Origin: Saccharothrix algeriensis
GTDB lineage: Bacteria; Actinomycetota; Actinomycetes; Mycobacteriales; Pseudonocardiaceae
Reading direction: 5' to 3'
Assembly: GCF_016907655.1 (NCBI RefSeq)
Contig: NZ_JAFBCL010000001.1
Location: 3,692,001 to 3,756,000, forward strand
DNA: 64,000 nt
Every line of letters begins with the position of its first letter. Positions within the stretch are counted from its first letter, which is position 1. A program made the translations under genes and the position numbers. Of this stretch, positions 9,176 to 17,475 are shown one piece after another. The notes under the pieces were generated by a model. It was not told the origin of the DNA. It searched no databases and saw only the letters and a program-made list of their open reading frames with translations.

Positions 9176-10738
9176 ATGGTCTTCCGCAGTCCGTTCCCCG
9201 ACGTCGAGGTGCCGGACGTCCCGCTGCACGAGCTGCTGTTCGCCGACCTCGGCGCCCGGGCGGACCGCGTGGCGCTGGTCGACGGCGCGTCCGGGGCCTC
9301 CCTCACCTACGCCCAGCTCGCCGGCGCCGTCGACCGCCTCGCCGCGGCCCTCGCCGAGCGCGGCATCGGCAAGGGCGACGTGGTCGGCGTCCTCAGCCCC
9401 AACACCCCGCACTACGCGGTCGTCTTCCACGGCATCCTCCGCGCCGGCGCGACCGCGACCACGATCAACGCCCTCTACACGGCCGACGAGGTGGCCGAGC
9501 AGCTGGCGGACGCGGGCGCGCGGATGCTGTTCACCGTCTCCGCCCTGCTGCCCACCGCCGCGGCGGGCGCGGCCGGGGCCGGTGTCGACGACGTGGTGGT
9601 GCTCGACGCGGCCGAGGGCCACCCCGGTCTGGCCGACCTGCTCGGCTCGACCGGCCCGGTGCCCGAGGTGACCATCGACCCGGCCGAGGACGTGGCCGTG
9701 CTGCCGTACTCGTCGGGCACGACCGGGCGCGCCAAGGGCGTCATGCTGACCCACCGCAACCTGGTCGCCAACATCGTGCAGTGCGGCCCGCTGCTCAAGG
9801 TCGGCGCGACCACCCGCATCCTGGCCGTGCTGCCGTTCTTCCACATCTACGGGATGCAGGTGCTGATGAACAACGGCCTGTACGTGGGCGCGACCGTGGT
9901 GACCATGCCCAGGTTCGACCTGCCCGAGTTCCTGCGCGTCATCCAGGACCACCGCACCAACCGCGTCTACATCGCGCCGCCGCTGGCCGTGGCGCTGGCC
10001 AAGCACCCGCTGGTCGACCAGTACGACCTGTCCGGGCTGGACACGATCTTCTCCGGCGCCGCGCCGCTGGACGTCGACCTGGCGGCGGCCGTGGCCCGGC
10101 GCCTGGGCTGCCGCGTCGCGCAGGGCTACGGCATGACCGAGATGAGCCCGGTCAGCCACTCGATCCCGGACGGCCGCGACGACATCTCCGTGGGCACCGT
10201 CGGCGTCATCGCGCCGAACATGGAGTGCCGCTTCGTCGACCCGGCGACCGGCGAGGACGTGGGTGTCGGCGAACGCGGCGAGCTGTGGTGCCGCGGCCCG
10301 AACGTGATGAAGGGCTACCTGAACAACCCGGAGGCCACCGCCGCGACGCTGGACGCCGAGGGGTGGCTGCGCACCGGTGACGTGGCGGTGATCGACGAGC
10401 ACGGCGCGGTCACCATCGTGGACCGGGTCAAGGAGCTGATCAAGTACAAGGGCTACCAGGTGCCGCCGGCCGAGCTGGAGGCCCTCCTGCTGACCCACCC
10501 GGACATCGCCGACGCGGCCGTGGTGGGCGTGCGCGACGAGGAGGGCGAGGAGGTGCCCAAGGCGTTCGTCGTGCCGCAGGCGGGCGCTTCCCTGGACGCG
10601 GACGGCGTGCTCTCGTTCGTGGCGGGACACGTTGCGCCGCACAAGAAGGTGCGCGTCGTGGAGTTCATCGAGGCGATCCCGAAGTCGGCGTCGGGCAAGA
10701 TCCTGCGCAAGGACCTGCGGGCGCGCGAGGGGCGTTGA
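9176..10738 (+). CDS. 4-coumarate-CoA-ligase-like acyl-CoA synthetase
   Basis: This 520-residue ANL-superfamily enzyme activates a carboxylic acid as its acyl-AMP and then transfers it to CoA. The P-loop SSGTTGRAKG is at 179-188. The aromatic/acyl-binding region LPFFHIYGM, the A5 motif GYGMTEMSP and the A8 hinge VDRVKELIKYKGYQVPPAELE follow. The C-terminal catalytic Lys sits in KSASGKILRKDL. The GYQVPPAELE form is typical of plant-like 4CL and actinobacterial homologues, so an arylpropenoate or medium-chain fatty acid is plausible. It stands alone with its own promoter, and no pathway neighbours identify the substrate. Confidence 0.9.
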   Translation: MVFRSPFPDVEVPDVPLHELLFADLGARADRVALVDGASGASLTYAQLAGAVDRLAAALAERGIGKGDVVGVLSPNTPHYAVVFHGILRAGATATTINALYTADEVAEQLADAGARMLFTVSALLPTAAAGAAGAGVDDVVVLDAAEGHPGLADLLGSTGPVPEVTIDPAEDVAVLPYSSGTTGRAKGVMLTHRNLVANIVQCGPLLKVGATTRILAVLPFFHIYGMQVLMNNGLYVGATVVTMPRFDLPEFLRVIQDHRTNRVYIAPPLAVALAKHPLVDQYDLSGLDTIFSGAAPLDVDLAAAVARRLGCRVAQGYGMTEMSPVSHSIPDGRDDISVGTVGVIAPNMECRFVDPATGEDVGVGERGELWCRGPNVMKGYLNNPEATAATLDAEGWLRTGDVAVIDEHGAVTIVDRVKELIKYKGYQVPPAELEALLLTHPDIADAAVVGVRDEEGEEVPKAFVVPQAGASLDADGVLSFVAGHVAPHKKVRVVEFIEAIPKSASGKILRKDLRAREGR

Positions 10739-11088
10739 CGGGGTGGGTGGTCGAGGCGGGTCATCGGCTCGATTCGACCTGTGGGAACCAGTGCAGGGGA
10801 AGCGGCCTGAGCCGGTGACAGGCCGGCTTCGCGGACACGCCGCCAAGCCGCCGTGTGAACCGACGAGTCGATCGGCACGGCCGCTTGGGGTTGCGCTCCT
10901 CCCAGGAGGCTCCCGAGTCCGTGTGACGGGCCACGGCACGAGTAGCGGACTTCTCCAAGAGCGGTTGCCCCACCCGGTTTCGGGCAGCCGGCAATCGCCT
11001 TCACGGAAGCGTCTACGCCTTCAACCCACAGACTTGCCCTCGGGCTGCCGGGTTGTTGTGTTGCCACCCTTGATACGAGTGAGGACCG
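10739..11088 (+). other. Intergenic region, no gene recognised
   Basis: About 350 bp separate the plus-strand ligase from the end of the minus-strand STAND gene. Several frames are open on both strands, but none has a recognisable domain or a good ribosome-binding site. Base composition is lower in GC than the flanking core genes, like the adjacent STAND gene. This may mark the edge of an acquired island. Confidence 0.3.
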
Positions 11089-13710
11089 TCAGGAATCGAT
11101 GGCCGGAGGTTGCTCGCTCTCCAGTTGCTTACGCAGCACCTCTGAACGTTGATGGATTGTGGATGCGTTGGGATCACCAAGTTCGTCCAACAGCACCGCG
11201 AGGTTGTTGAGGGACGTGGCGAGGTTGGGCAGGTAGGCGTCAGGGTTGGTCTCGGCCAGCTGCTCACGGATCCCGATCGCCCGCTGTGCCGGTTCGAGTG
11301 CCTGTTCGCGTCGTCCCACCTCCGCCAAGCTGATGGCGAGGTTGTTGAGGGACGTGGCGAGGTTGGGCAGGTAGGCGTCGGGTTTGGTCTCGGCCAGTTC
11401 GGAGTAGATCCCGACTGCCCGCTGTGCCGGTTCGAGTGCCTGTTCGCGTCGTCCCACCTCCGCCAAGCTGTTGGCGAGGTTGTTGAGGGACATGGCGAGG
11501 TCGGGCAGGTGGGCGTCAGGGTTGGCCTTGGCCAGCTGCTCACGGATGTCGACCGCCCGCTGTGCCGGTTCGAGTGCTTGCTCGTGTCGTCCCACCTCCG
11601 CCAAGTTGACGGCGAGGTTGTTGAGGGACATGGCGAAGTCGGGCAGGTAGGCGTCAGGGTTGGTCTCGGCCAGTTCGGAGTAGATCCCGACCGCCCGCTG
11701 TGCTGGTTCGAGTGCTTGCTCGCGCCGTCCCACCTCCGCCAACCTGTTGGCGAGGTTGTTGAGGGACATGGCGAGGTTGGGCAGGTGGGTGTCAGGGTTG
11801 GTCTCGGCCAGTTCGGAGAAGATTCCGACCGCCCGCTGTGCCGGTTCGAGTGCTTGCTCGCGCCGTCCCACCTCCGCCAACCTGTTGGCGAGGTTGTTGA
11901 GAAACCCAGCGAGGTTGGGCAGGTGGGCGTCTGGATTGGCCTCGGCCAGTTCGGAGTAGATCCCGACTGCTCGCTGTGCCGGTTCGAGTGCCTGCTCGCG
12001 ACGCCCCACCTCCGCCAACCTGACGGCCAATTGTCCTAGTTCTGAGGCGTGGTGAGCGAGCGCGGCATGGTCGGCATCGGCGGGTGGCGTGGTGTCGTTG
12101 GCCAGGCGGTGGGAGATCAAGACCGCGTCGGTGGCGCGACGGGTGGAGAATCCGGCCGCCAGCACGGCGCGGTCGATCGCGTCCACTTCGGTGGTTGTCA
12201 GTGCGGAATCATCGTCGAGCAGGGCCTCGGTCAGCGCTTCGGTGAACTGACCGGGCAGGCGCATGATGACCGGCAGGGCGAACCCTTTCGAGTACCGGCG
12301 CACGAGCAGGTCGATCGCGAGGGTCACACGGCGAAGCCCCACCGGGTACCTCTTGCCGGCACCAGGGGTGCTCAGACACCGCGCCAGAACCAGGGTGACG
12401 CGGGTGGCGTGCTCGACATCGTGGGTGCCGCACAGAGCCAGTACGAGGTCGCCCCAGTCCGCATCCGAAGCCGCGTCGCCGGCCACGACGAGGAGGTGCG
12501 TGTCGGGAAGCCGGTCGGGCCGCGGCGGAGCCCACGCCTCCAACGCCCGATCGGGACCACCGTCATGGCCATCGGGGTAGAGCCCGCTCAGCGCGTGCGC
12601 CGCACGGTTGAGCGCCTCCGGGTCCGCGTGCTTCGCCCAGTCCAGGATGCTCAACGCCCGCCGCGCGTCCTCGATCCGCGGTGCCGGGACCAGGTAGGGC
12701 GCGAGCAGCAGTTGCGCCAATTCGCGCGCCTCAACCCGTACCTGCCGGTCGGCGAGCGCTCCGCGTACGTGCCGCATCTCGTGCGCCAACAACCCCCTGA
12801 TCGGATCCCCGTGATCAGCCGGGACATCCCGTCCCCGATGCGCCGGGTCGGTGTCGAGCACCCAGAGCAACGCGTCCGCGAACAGGTCCAGGGTCGTGGT
12901 GAACCGCCGGTCCACCGGCGAAGACGGCCGCACCGCCAAGCCCGCGCGATCCGCGAATCGTTGGACGGCATCCGCCCACACCTCCGCCACCTGCTCCCCG
13001 GTCAGCGCGTCGGCGATCGATCGCAGCCGCACCACCTCCGGGTCGACCAGCCGCGACCACGCCGGGTCGGAGACCAGGCCCGACCACCAATCGCCCTCAC
13101 CCCGGCTGAGCAGCAACACCCGCACCGACGGCACGTCCCGCACCAGACCGAGCAGGCGCCGCACGACCAACGGCTCGTTCTCCGCGTAGTCCACCACCAA
13201 CAGCGCCTGACCACGCCGCACCGGCCCGCTGCCCAGCGCCGCCGCCAACTCCGCCCACCGACGCCGGACCGCCTCCGACTCGACCTCGCCCGAGGACACC
13301 GCCGCCAGATCAACGAACCCGGCCAACCACCCCGCCCGCCGCAGCCCCGCGACCAACTGCCCGGCGGTCGTGGTCTTGCCCTGCCCGCCGCGGCCGCACA
13401 CCAACCGCACCCGCAACGGTCCGCCATCACACCACGCCCGCAGTGACTCGTCCTCCGGGCGAGGGCGGACGCGGATCACCCCGGCATCGGTCCGCAGCCA
13501 CGACAACGGGCGATCCCCGGCCACCACCGGCTCCGGCACACCGAACAACAACCGCTCCGCACGGCTCCGCCACCACGGCCGGCTCACCCGCACCACGGGG
13601 GCCGACGAGCCGTCCAGCGACACCACCACTCGGTTCTTGTCGCCCGTGATGACGAGACCGTCCGACACACCGCCCAGAACAGAGCGGTCCACCCGCGTGG
13701 TGTCGGTCAA
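11089..13710 (-). CDS. STAND-type P-loop ATPase with C-terminal TPR array, module 1
   Basis: The 873-residue protein opens with the glycine-rich motif RSVLGG...ITGDKNRVV at residues 9-29. The NTPase follows, with Walker A GRGGQGKTTT at 106-115 and Walker B ALLVVDYAE at 169-177. A sensor-like LLLSRGEGDWW comes next, then a helical region, then six tetratricopeptide units of 46 residues from about 560 to 837. This matches actinobacterial signal-transduction ATPases (NB-ARC/NACHT-like), many of which serve in defence or stress sensing. That role is inferred here, not shown. Its ATG overlaps the stop of the small membrane partner by 4 bp. Codon use is visibly less GC-rich than in the core genes, suggesting transfer. 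No effector domain is recognisable. Confidence 0.82.
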   Translation of the reverse strand: MTDTTRVDRSVLGGVSDGLVITGDKNRVVVSLDGSSAPVVRVSRPWWRSRAERLLFGVPEPVVAGDRPLSWLRTDAGVIRVRPRPEDESLRAWCDGGPLRVRLVCGRGGQGKTTTAGQLVAGLRRAGWLAGFVDLAAVSSGEVESEAVRRRWAELAAALGSGPVRRGQALLVVDYAENEPLVVRRLLGLVRDVPSVRVLLLSRGEGDWWSGLVSDPAWSRLVDPEVVRLRSIADALTGEQVAEVWADAVQRFADRAGLAVRPSSPVDRRFTTTLDLFADALLWVLDTDPAHRGRDVPADHGDPIRGLLAHEMRHVRGALADRQVRVEARELAQLLLAPYLVPAPRIEDARRALSILDWAKHADPEALNRAAHALSGLYPDGHDGGPDRALEAWAPPRPDRLPDTHLLVVAGDAASDADWGDLVLALCGTHDVEHATRVTLVLARCLSTPGAGKRYPVGLRRVTLAIDLLVRRYSKGFALPVIMRLPGQFTEALTEALLDDDSALTTTEVDAIDRAVLAAGFSTRRATDAVLISHRLANDTTPPADADHAALAHHASELGQLAVRLAEVGRREQALEPAQRAVGIYSELAEANPDAHLPNLAGFLNNLANRLAEVGRREQALEPAQRAVGIFSELAETNPDTHLPNLAMSLNNLANRLAEVGRREQALEPAQRAVGIYSELAETNPDAYLPDFAMSLNNLAVNLAEVGRHEQALEPAQRAVDIREQLAKANPDAHLPDLAMSLNNLANSLAEVGRREQALEPAQRAVGIYSELAETKPDAYLPNLATSLNNLAISLAEVGRREQALEPAQRAIGIREQLAETNPDAYLPNLATSLNNLAVLLDELGDPNASTIHQRSEVLRKQLESEQPPAIDS
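11200..12030 (-). repeat. Six tandem 138-bp units encoding TPR repeats
   Basis: Within the first STAND gene, near-identical DNA blocks recur every 138 bp. For example, GCTGTGCCGGTTCGAG appears at 11283 and again at 11421. Each encodes a 46-residue TPR unit containing LAEVGRREQALEPAQRAV. Similarity is high at the DNA level as well as the protein level, so the array was probably expanded or homogenised recently. Confidence 0.9.
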
Positions 13711-13997
13711 CGCTGAACCTGGTTCCCGTCCCCGGTGACCACCGTGCCCCCCGACACGTCACCGATCACCGACCGCTCCACGTGCGTGCCACCGCCAGGC
13801 GCGTCGGCGCCCTGGGACCGGGACGACCACAACGACACACCGGCCGCTGCCAGCGTCAACACCACCACGCCGACCCACGCCCACGGATTGGTCTTCCACT
13901 CAGTGGCCAGGTTGATCACCACTGCCAACCCCGACGACACCGCCGCAACCACCAACGTCGGCACCACCACCCGCACACCCCGCGAACGTCCAGCCAC
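13707..13997 (-). CDS. Small two-TM membrane protein with C-terminal glycine-rich motif, STAND partner 1
   Basis: From GTG at 13995-13997 the protein has 96 residues; a TTG at 13998-14000 is equally possible. A purine-rich GGAGGAGGGG sits just upstream. Two transmembrane helices lie at about 8-31 and 39-58, with a short polar turn (TEWKTNP). A Ser/Gly linker then leads to RSVIGDVSGGTVVTGDGNQV at 75-94. A version of the same motif opens the overlapping ATPase gene. The partner may tether or gate the ATPase at the membrane; that is inference. I do not recognise a named family. The gene overlaps the ATPase start by 4 bp, indicating coupled translation. Confidence 0.72.
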   Translation of the reverse strand: MAGRSRGVRVVVPTLVVAAVSSGLAVVINLATEWKTNPWAWVGVVVLTLAAAGVSLWSSRSQGADAPGGGTHVERSVIGDVSGGTVVTGDGNQVQR

Positions 13998-14203
13998 CAA
14001 ACCCCTCCTCCGACCCACTCCCGCGCACCCGCGTTATAGCCCGAAGAGCCCAGAACACACCCGTAACGCAGCGGATAACCACCCATACGGCAGGCAGACC
14101 CGTACAGCGCGGAAGTACGGCAACCGGTCCGACGAGGAACGACTTCCGGCGACCAACACCGACCGTCCGGCCTCGACAAAGACCGACTGTGACCTTGCCG
14201 CCG

Positions 14204-16666
14204 CTACCGCGGGCCGGTGGTGTCGTCGGTCGGCTCGGGTCGCGTGTGCAGTCGGGAGCGGGCGGTGGTCAGGCGGTGGTGGGTCGTGGGGGCGTCGGGG
14301 TGGGACAGGGCCTGCAGCAGGGTGGCCAGGTTGTGCAGCGCGCCGACGAGGTCGGGCAGGTGCTTGGCGGGGTTGGCCGCGGTCAGCTCCTCGAGCAGGT
14401 CCACCGCGCGCCGGGCCGCCGGCAGGGCCTCGTCCCGCCGCCCCACCACCGACAGGAAGCCCGCCAGGTTGGTCAGCGAGCCGGCGAGGTCGGGCAGGTG
14501 CCCGTCCGGGTCGGCCGCGGCGAGCCGCTCCCGGATCCCGACCGCGTGCCGGGCCGGTTCGAGGCCCTCCTCGGGCCGGCCGACCTGCACGAGGAAGGCG
14601 CCGAGGTTGTGCAGCGACCTGGCGAGGTCGGCCAGGTGCTCCTCAGGGCGGGCCGCGGCCAGCTCCCGGAAGGTCTCCACCGCGCGGCGGACCGGTGCGA
14701 GGGCCTCGTCCTGCCGGCCGACCTGCGCCAGGAAGACGGCCAGGTTGTTCAGCGACGTGGCCAGCCCCGGCAGGTGCGCACCGGGGTCGGCCGCGGCGAG
14801 CTGCTCCCGGATCCCGACCGCGTGCCGGGCCGCGGTGAGCGCCACGTCCGGCCGGCCCCCCTCCGACAGCCGGCCGGCCAGGCCGCTCAGCGCCGCGGCG
14901 AGGTCGGGCAGGTGCTCCTCGCGGCCGGCCACCACCAGGCCGCGGTAGACCTCGACCGCGCGCCGGGCCGCCGCGTAAGCCTCCTGCCGCTGCCCCGCCC
15001 CCGACAGGTCGGTGGCGAGCCGGTGCAGCTCGCCCGCGTGGCGGCCGAGCGCGGCGTGGTCGGCTCCCGGGACCGGGGCGGTGTCCCGCGCCAGCCGCCG
15101 GGAGAGGAGCACCGCGTCGGCCGCGCGGCGGGTGGAGGGGCCGAACGCCCGCACCGCGCGGTCGATCGCGGCCACCTCGGCGGTGGTGAGGCCGGCCAGG
15201 GCCGCGGCCAGGGCGGGGGTGAACCGGCCCGGCAGCAGCACCACGACCGGCAGCGCGTAGCCCTTCGGGTGCTCCCGCACGAGGCGGTCCACGGCCAGGG
15301 CGACCCGCCGCAGGCCGTCCGGGTGGTGCTCGGGCGCGCCGGGGGTGGTGAGGCACCTGGCCAGCACCCGCACGACCCGCGCGGCGCGCCCGACGTCGTC
15401 GCCGCCGCACAGCCCCAGCACCAGCCCGGCCCAGTCCTCGTCCGACGGGGCCTGCGCCGCCACCACCAGCACGTGGGTGTCCGGGAGCCGGTCGGGTCGG
15501 GGCGGCGCCCACACGCCCACCGCCCGGCCCGGGTCGCCGTCGTGGACGTCGGGGTACAGCCGGCCCAGCGCCCTGGCCGCGCGCCGCAGCACCGCCGGGT
15601 CCGGGTCGGCCACCACGCCCAGGGCGCCCAGCGCCCCCGCCGCCTCCTCGACCCGCGCCGCCGGCGCCAGGAAGGGCGCGAGCAGCGCCAGCGCCTGGTC
15701 GCCCGGCCGCACCGGCACCCGCTGCTCGTCGAGCACGGCGCGCACGTGCCGCAGCTCGTGCGCCAGCAGGCCCCGGACCGGGTCCCCGCCGGCGTCCGCG
15801 GCGTCGGCGCCGAGCACCCGCAGCAGCGCGTCGGCGTACAGGTCCAGGGTGGTGGCGAACGCCCGGTCCGGCGCCGTCGGCGCGACCTCGACGCCCAGGC
15901 GGGCCGCGAACCGCCGGACCGCGTCGACCCACACCTCGCCGACCTCGGCCGGCGTCAGGTCGTCGGTGATCGACCGCAGCGGCACCACACCGGGGTCGAC
16001 CAGGCGCGACCACGCCGGGTCGGCGACCAGCGCGGGCCACCAGTCGCCCTCGGTCCGGCTCAGCAGCAGCAACCGCACCGACGGCGCGTCCCGCACCAGG
16101 CCCAGCAGCCGCCGCAGCGCCAGCGGCTCGTCCTCCGCGTAGTCCACCACCAGCAGCACCCGGCCGCGCCGCACCGGTCGGCTGCCCATCGCCGCCGCCA
16201 GCTCCGCCCACCGCCGCCGCACCGGCTCGGACCCGACCTCGTCCGAGGTCACCCCGGACAGGTCGGCGAACCCGGCCAGCCAGCCCTCGGCCCGCAGGTC
16301 GGCCACCAGCCGCCGGGCGGTCGTGGTCTTGCCCTGGCCGCCGCGACCGCACACCAGCCGCACCCGGGACGCCCCGTCGTCGCACCACGCCCGCAGGGCC
16401 GCGTCCTCGGCCCGCGGCCGCACCCGGATCACCCCGGCGTCCGGCCGCAACCACAGCAGCGGCCGGTCCCCGGCCCCGACCGCGCCCACCGCGCCGAACA
16501 GCAGCCGCTCGGCCCGGCTCCGCCGCCGCGGCCGGCGCACCCGCACCGGGGGCAGGTCCGAGCCGGTGAGCGACACGACCACCCGGTTGCGGTCCCCGGT
16601 GATCACCAGGCTGTGCGCGACGTCGCCCAGCACCGCCCGGTCCGCCCGCGCCGCCGGGCCGGTCAC
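14204..16666 (-). CDS. STAND-type P-loop ATPase with C-terminal TPR array, module 2
   Basis: This 820-residue paralogue aligns with the first STAND ATPase throughout. The N-terminal motif RAVLGDVAHSLVITGDRNRV is at 10-29 and Walker A GRGGQGKTT at 107-115. Walker B VLLVVDYAE is near 170-178, and LLLSRTEGDWW is shared. About five TPR units of the same 46-residue period form the C-terminus. They have diverged from one another, unlike the near-identical array in module 1. GC content and codon use are like those of the core genes. It overlaps the small upstream gene by 4 bp. The function is unknown; sensing or defence is inferred from the family architecture. The stop lies about 200 bp from module 1's partner, so the modules are in tandem. 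Confidence 0.82.
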   Translation of the reverse strand: MTGPAARADRAVLGDVAHSLVITGDRNRVVVSLTGSDLPPVRVRRPRRRSRAERLLFGAVGAVGAGDRPLLWLRPDAGVIRVRPRAEDAALRAWCDDGASRVRLVCGRGGQGKTTTARRLVADLRAEGWLAGFADLSGVTSDEVGSEPVRRRWAELAAAMGSRPVRRGRVLLVVDYAEDEPLALRRLLGLVRDAPSVRLLLLSRTEGDWWPALVADPAWSRLVDPGVVPLRSITDDLTPAEVGEVWVDAVRRFAARLGVEVAPTAPDRAFATTLDLYADALLRVLGADAADAGGDPVRGLLAHELRHVRAVLDEQRVPVRPGDQALALLAPFLAPAARVEEAAGALGALGVVADPDPAVLRRAARALGRLYPDVHDGDPGRAVGVWAPPRPDRLPDTHVLVVAAQAPSDEDWAGLVLGLCGGDDVGRAARVVRVLARCLTTPGAPEHHPDGLRRVALAVDRLVREHPKGYALPVVVLLPGRFTPALAAALAGLTTAEVAAIDRAVRAFGPSTRRAADAVLLSRRLARDTAPVPGADHAALGRHAGELHRLATDLSGAGQRQEAYAAARRAVEVYRGLVVAGREEHLPDLAAALSGLAGRLSEGGRPDVALTAARHAVGIREQLAAADPGAHLPGLATSLNNLAVFLAQVGRQDEALAPVRRAVETFRELAAARPEEHLADLARSLHNLGAFLVQVGRPEEGLEPARHAVGIRERLAAADPDGHLPDLAGSLTNLAGFLSVVGRRDEALPAARRAVDLLEELTAANPAKHLPDLVGALHNLATLLQALSHPDAPTTHHRLTTARSRLHTRPEPTDDTTGPR

Positions 16667-16839
16667 CGCCGGACCCGGTTCCCGTCACCGGTGACCACGG
16701 TGCTGTCCGAGACCGCGCCGGTCACCGACCGCCCCGCCGACGCGCCGGCCGGGACCGCGCCGCCCCGGGAGCGGGACGACCACCACGACGCCCCCGCCGC
16801 CGGCACGACGACCCGCGCACCCACCGACCGACCGGCCAA
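16663..16839 (-). CDS. Shortened STAND partner 2 lacking the transmembrane hairpin
   Basis: A TTG at 16837-16839 preceded by GGGGAGGGG gives 58 residues. They align end to end with the module 1 partner, except that that protein's residues 14-50 are missing. The junction reads VVVP then AAGAS, and the frame is kept. What remains is the basic N-terminus, WWSSRS, a linker and the terminal motif RSVTGAVSDSTVVTGDGNRV at 38-57. The product should therefore be soluble. It could be functional, with a changed location, or decaying. Retention of the terminal motif and of the 4-bp overlap with the ATPase argues for function. A longer frame upstream is open by chance. Confidence 0.6.
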   Translation of the reverse strand: MAGRSVGARVVVPAAGASWWSSRSRGGAVPAGASAGRSVTGAVSDSTVVTGDGNRVRR

Positions 16840-17124
16840 GACCCCTCCCCGCGCCGCCGCAGCACCGCGCCGGCCCGGCCGCGGTGTCGCGAGCGGCGCC
16901 GCGGCCGGGCGCCGAGGCGCCCGTCCGCTCCACCCTGCCACCGCGCGCGTCGCCGGAACAGGAGCCGGTGGAGCGACGAGGACGCCGGAGCGCACCGGCA
17001 ACCCCACTCGATCAGGGGCGACGGCTTCACACGGAAGTGTTGACCTTCGCGCTTGGGATCGCCGACCCCTCCACGAGCCGACAGCATGACCGGTTGTTCC
17101 TGCACATCCACGTTCGGAGATCAC

Positions 17125-17319
17125 ATGCGCACGTTCGGCAAGCTCGTCCTGCTCACCACCACGGCCCTCGTCCTCGCGGCGCCGGCCGCGAGCGCCGCGC
17201 CCAGCATGGGCAACCTGGACAACGGGGCGAGCCTCAGCAGTGCGGTGAAGCCGTTGATGTCGGTCCTCGGGCCGCTGACCAAGCCGCTGGGCGGCCTCGG
17301 TGGCGGTCTCGGCCTCTGA
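17125..17319 (+). CDS. Small secreted protein, function unknown
   Basis: The 64-residue product starts at an ATG 9 bp after a GGAGA site. It has a clear Sec signal: a basic start (MRTFGK), the hydrophobic LVLLTTTALVLAAPAA, and a probable cleavage after ASA. The mature part is only about 38 residues, polar then Gly/Leu-rich, ending GGLGGGLGL. I do not recognise a family. Small secreted Gly/Leu-rich peptides are common in this group and some affect aerial growth, but nothing here shows that. A very strong hairpin terminator follows immediately. Confidence 0.65.
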   Translation: MRTFGKLVLLTTTALVLAAPAASAAPSMGNLDNGASLSSAVKPLMSVLGPLTKPLGGLGGGLGL

Positions 17320-17330
17320 CGAGCCGTCGT

Positions 17331-17369
17331 GGCGGGAGGCCCCCGGCCCGGCGCCGGGGGCCTCCCGCC
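17331..17369 (+). terminator. Hairpin terminator after the small secreted protein gene
   Basis: A perfect 17-bp stem pairs 17331-17347 with 17353-17369 (GGCGGGAGGCCCCCGGC and its complement) around a 5-nt loop. It starts 11 bp past the stop codon. There is no U-tract, as is usual for actinomycete terminators. Confidence 0.75.
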
Positions 17370-17475
17370 CGTCAGGGGGAGGTCGTGGGCGACCGCGCCC
17401 CGACCGGCGCCGGGTCGCGCGGCGGCGATCACAGCGCGCGGGTGCCGGGCAGTGCCATCTGGCAGGCTTGCGGCC

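Noticed and set aside
10739..11088. Possible transposase remnant beside module 1
   Set aside because: No DDE or HUH-like segment or terminal inverted repeat could be recognised in any frame.
11200..12030. Regular DNA repeats considered as a CRISPR array
   Set aside because: The 138-bp units are contiguous, coding and without unique spacers. They encode TPRs.
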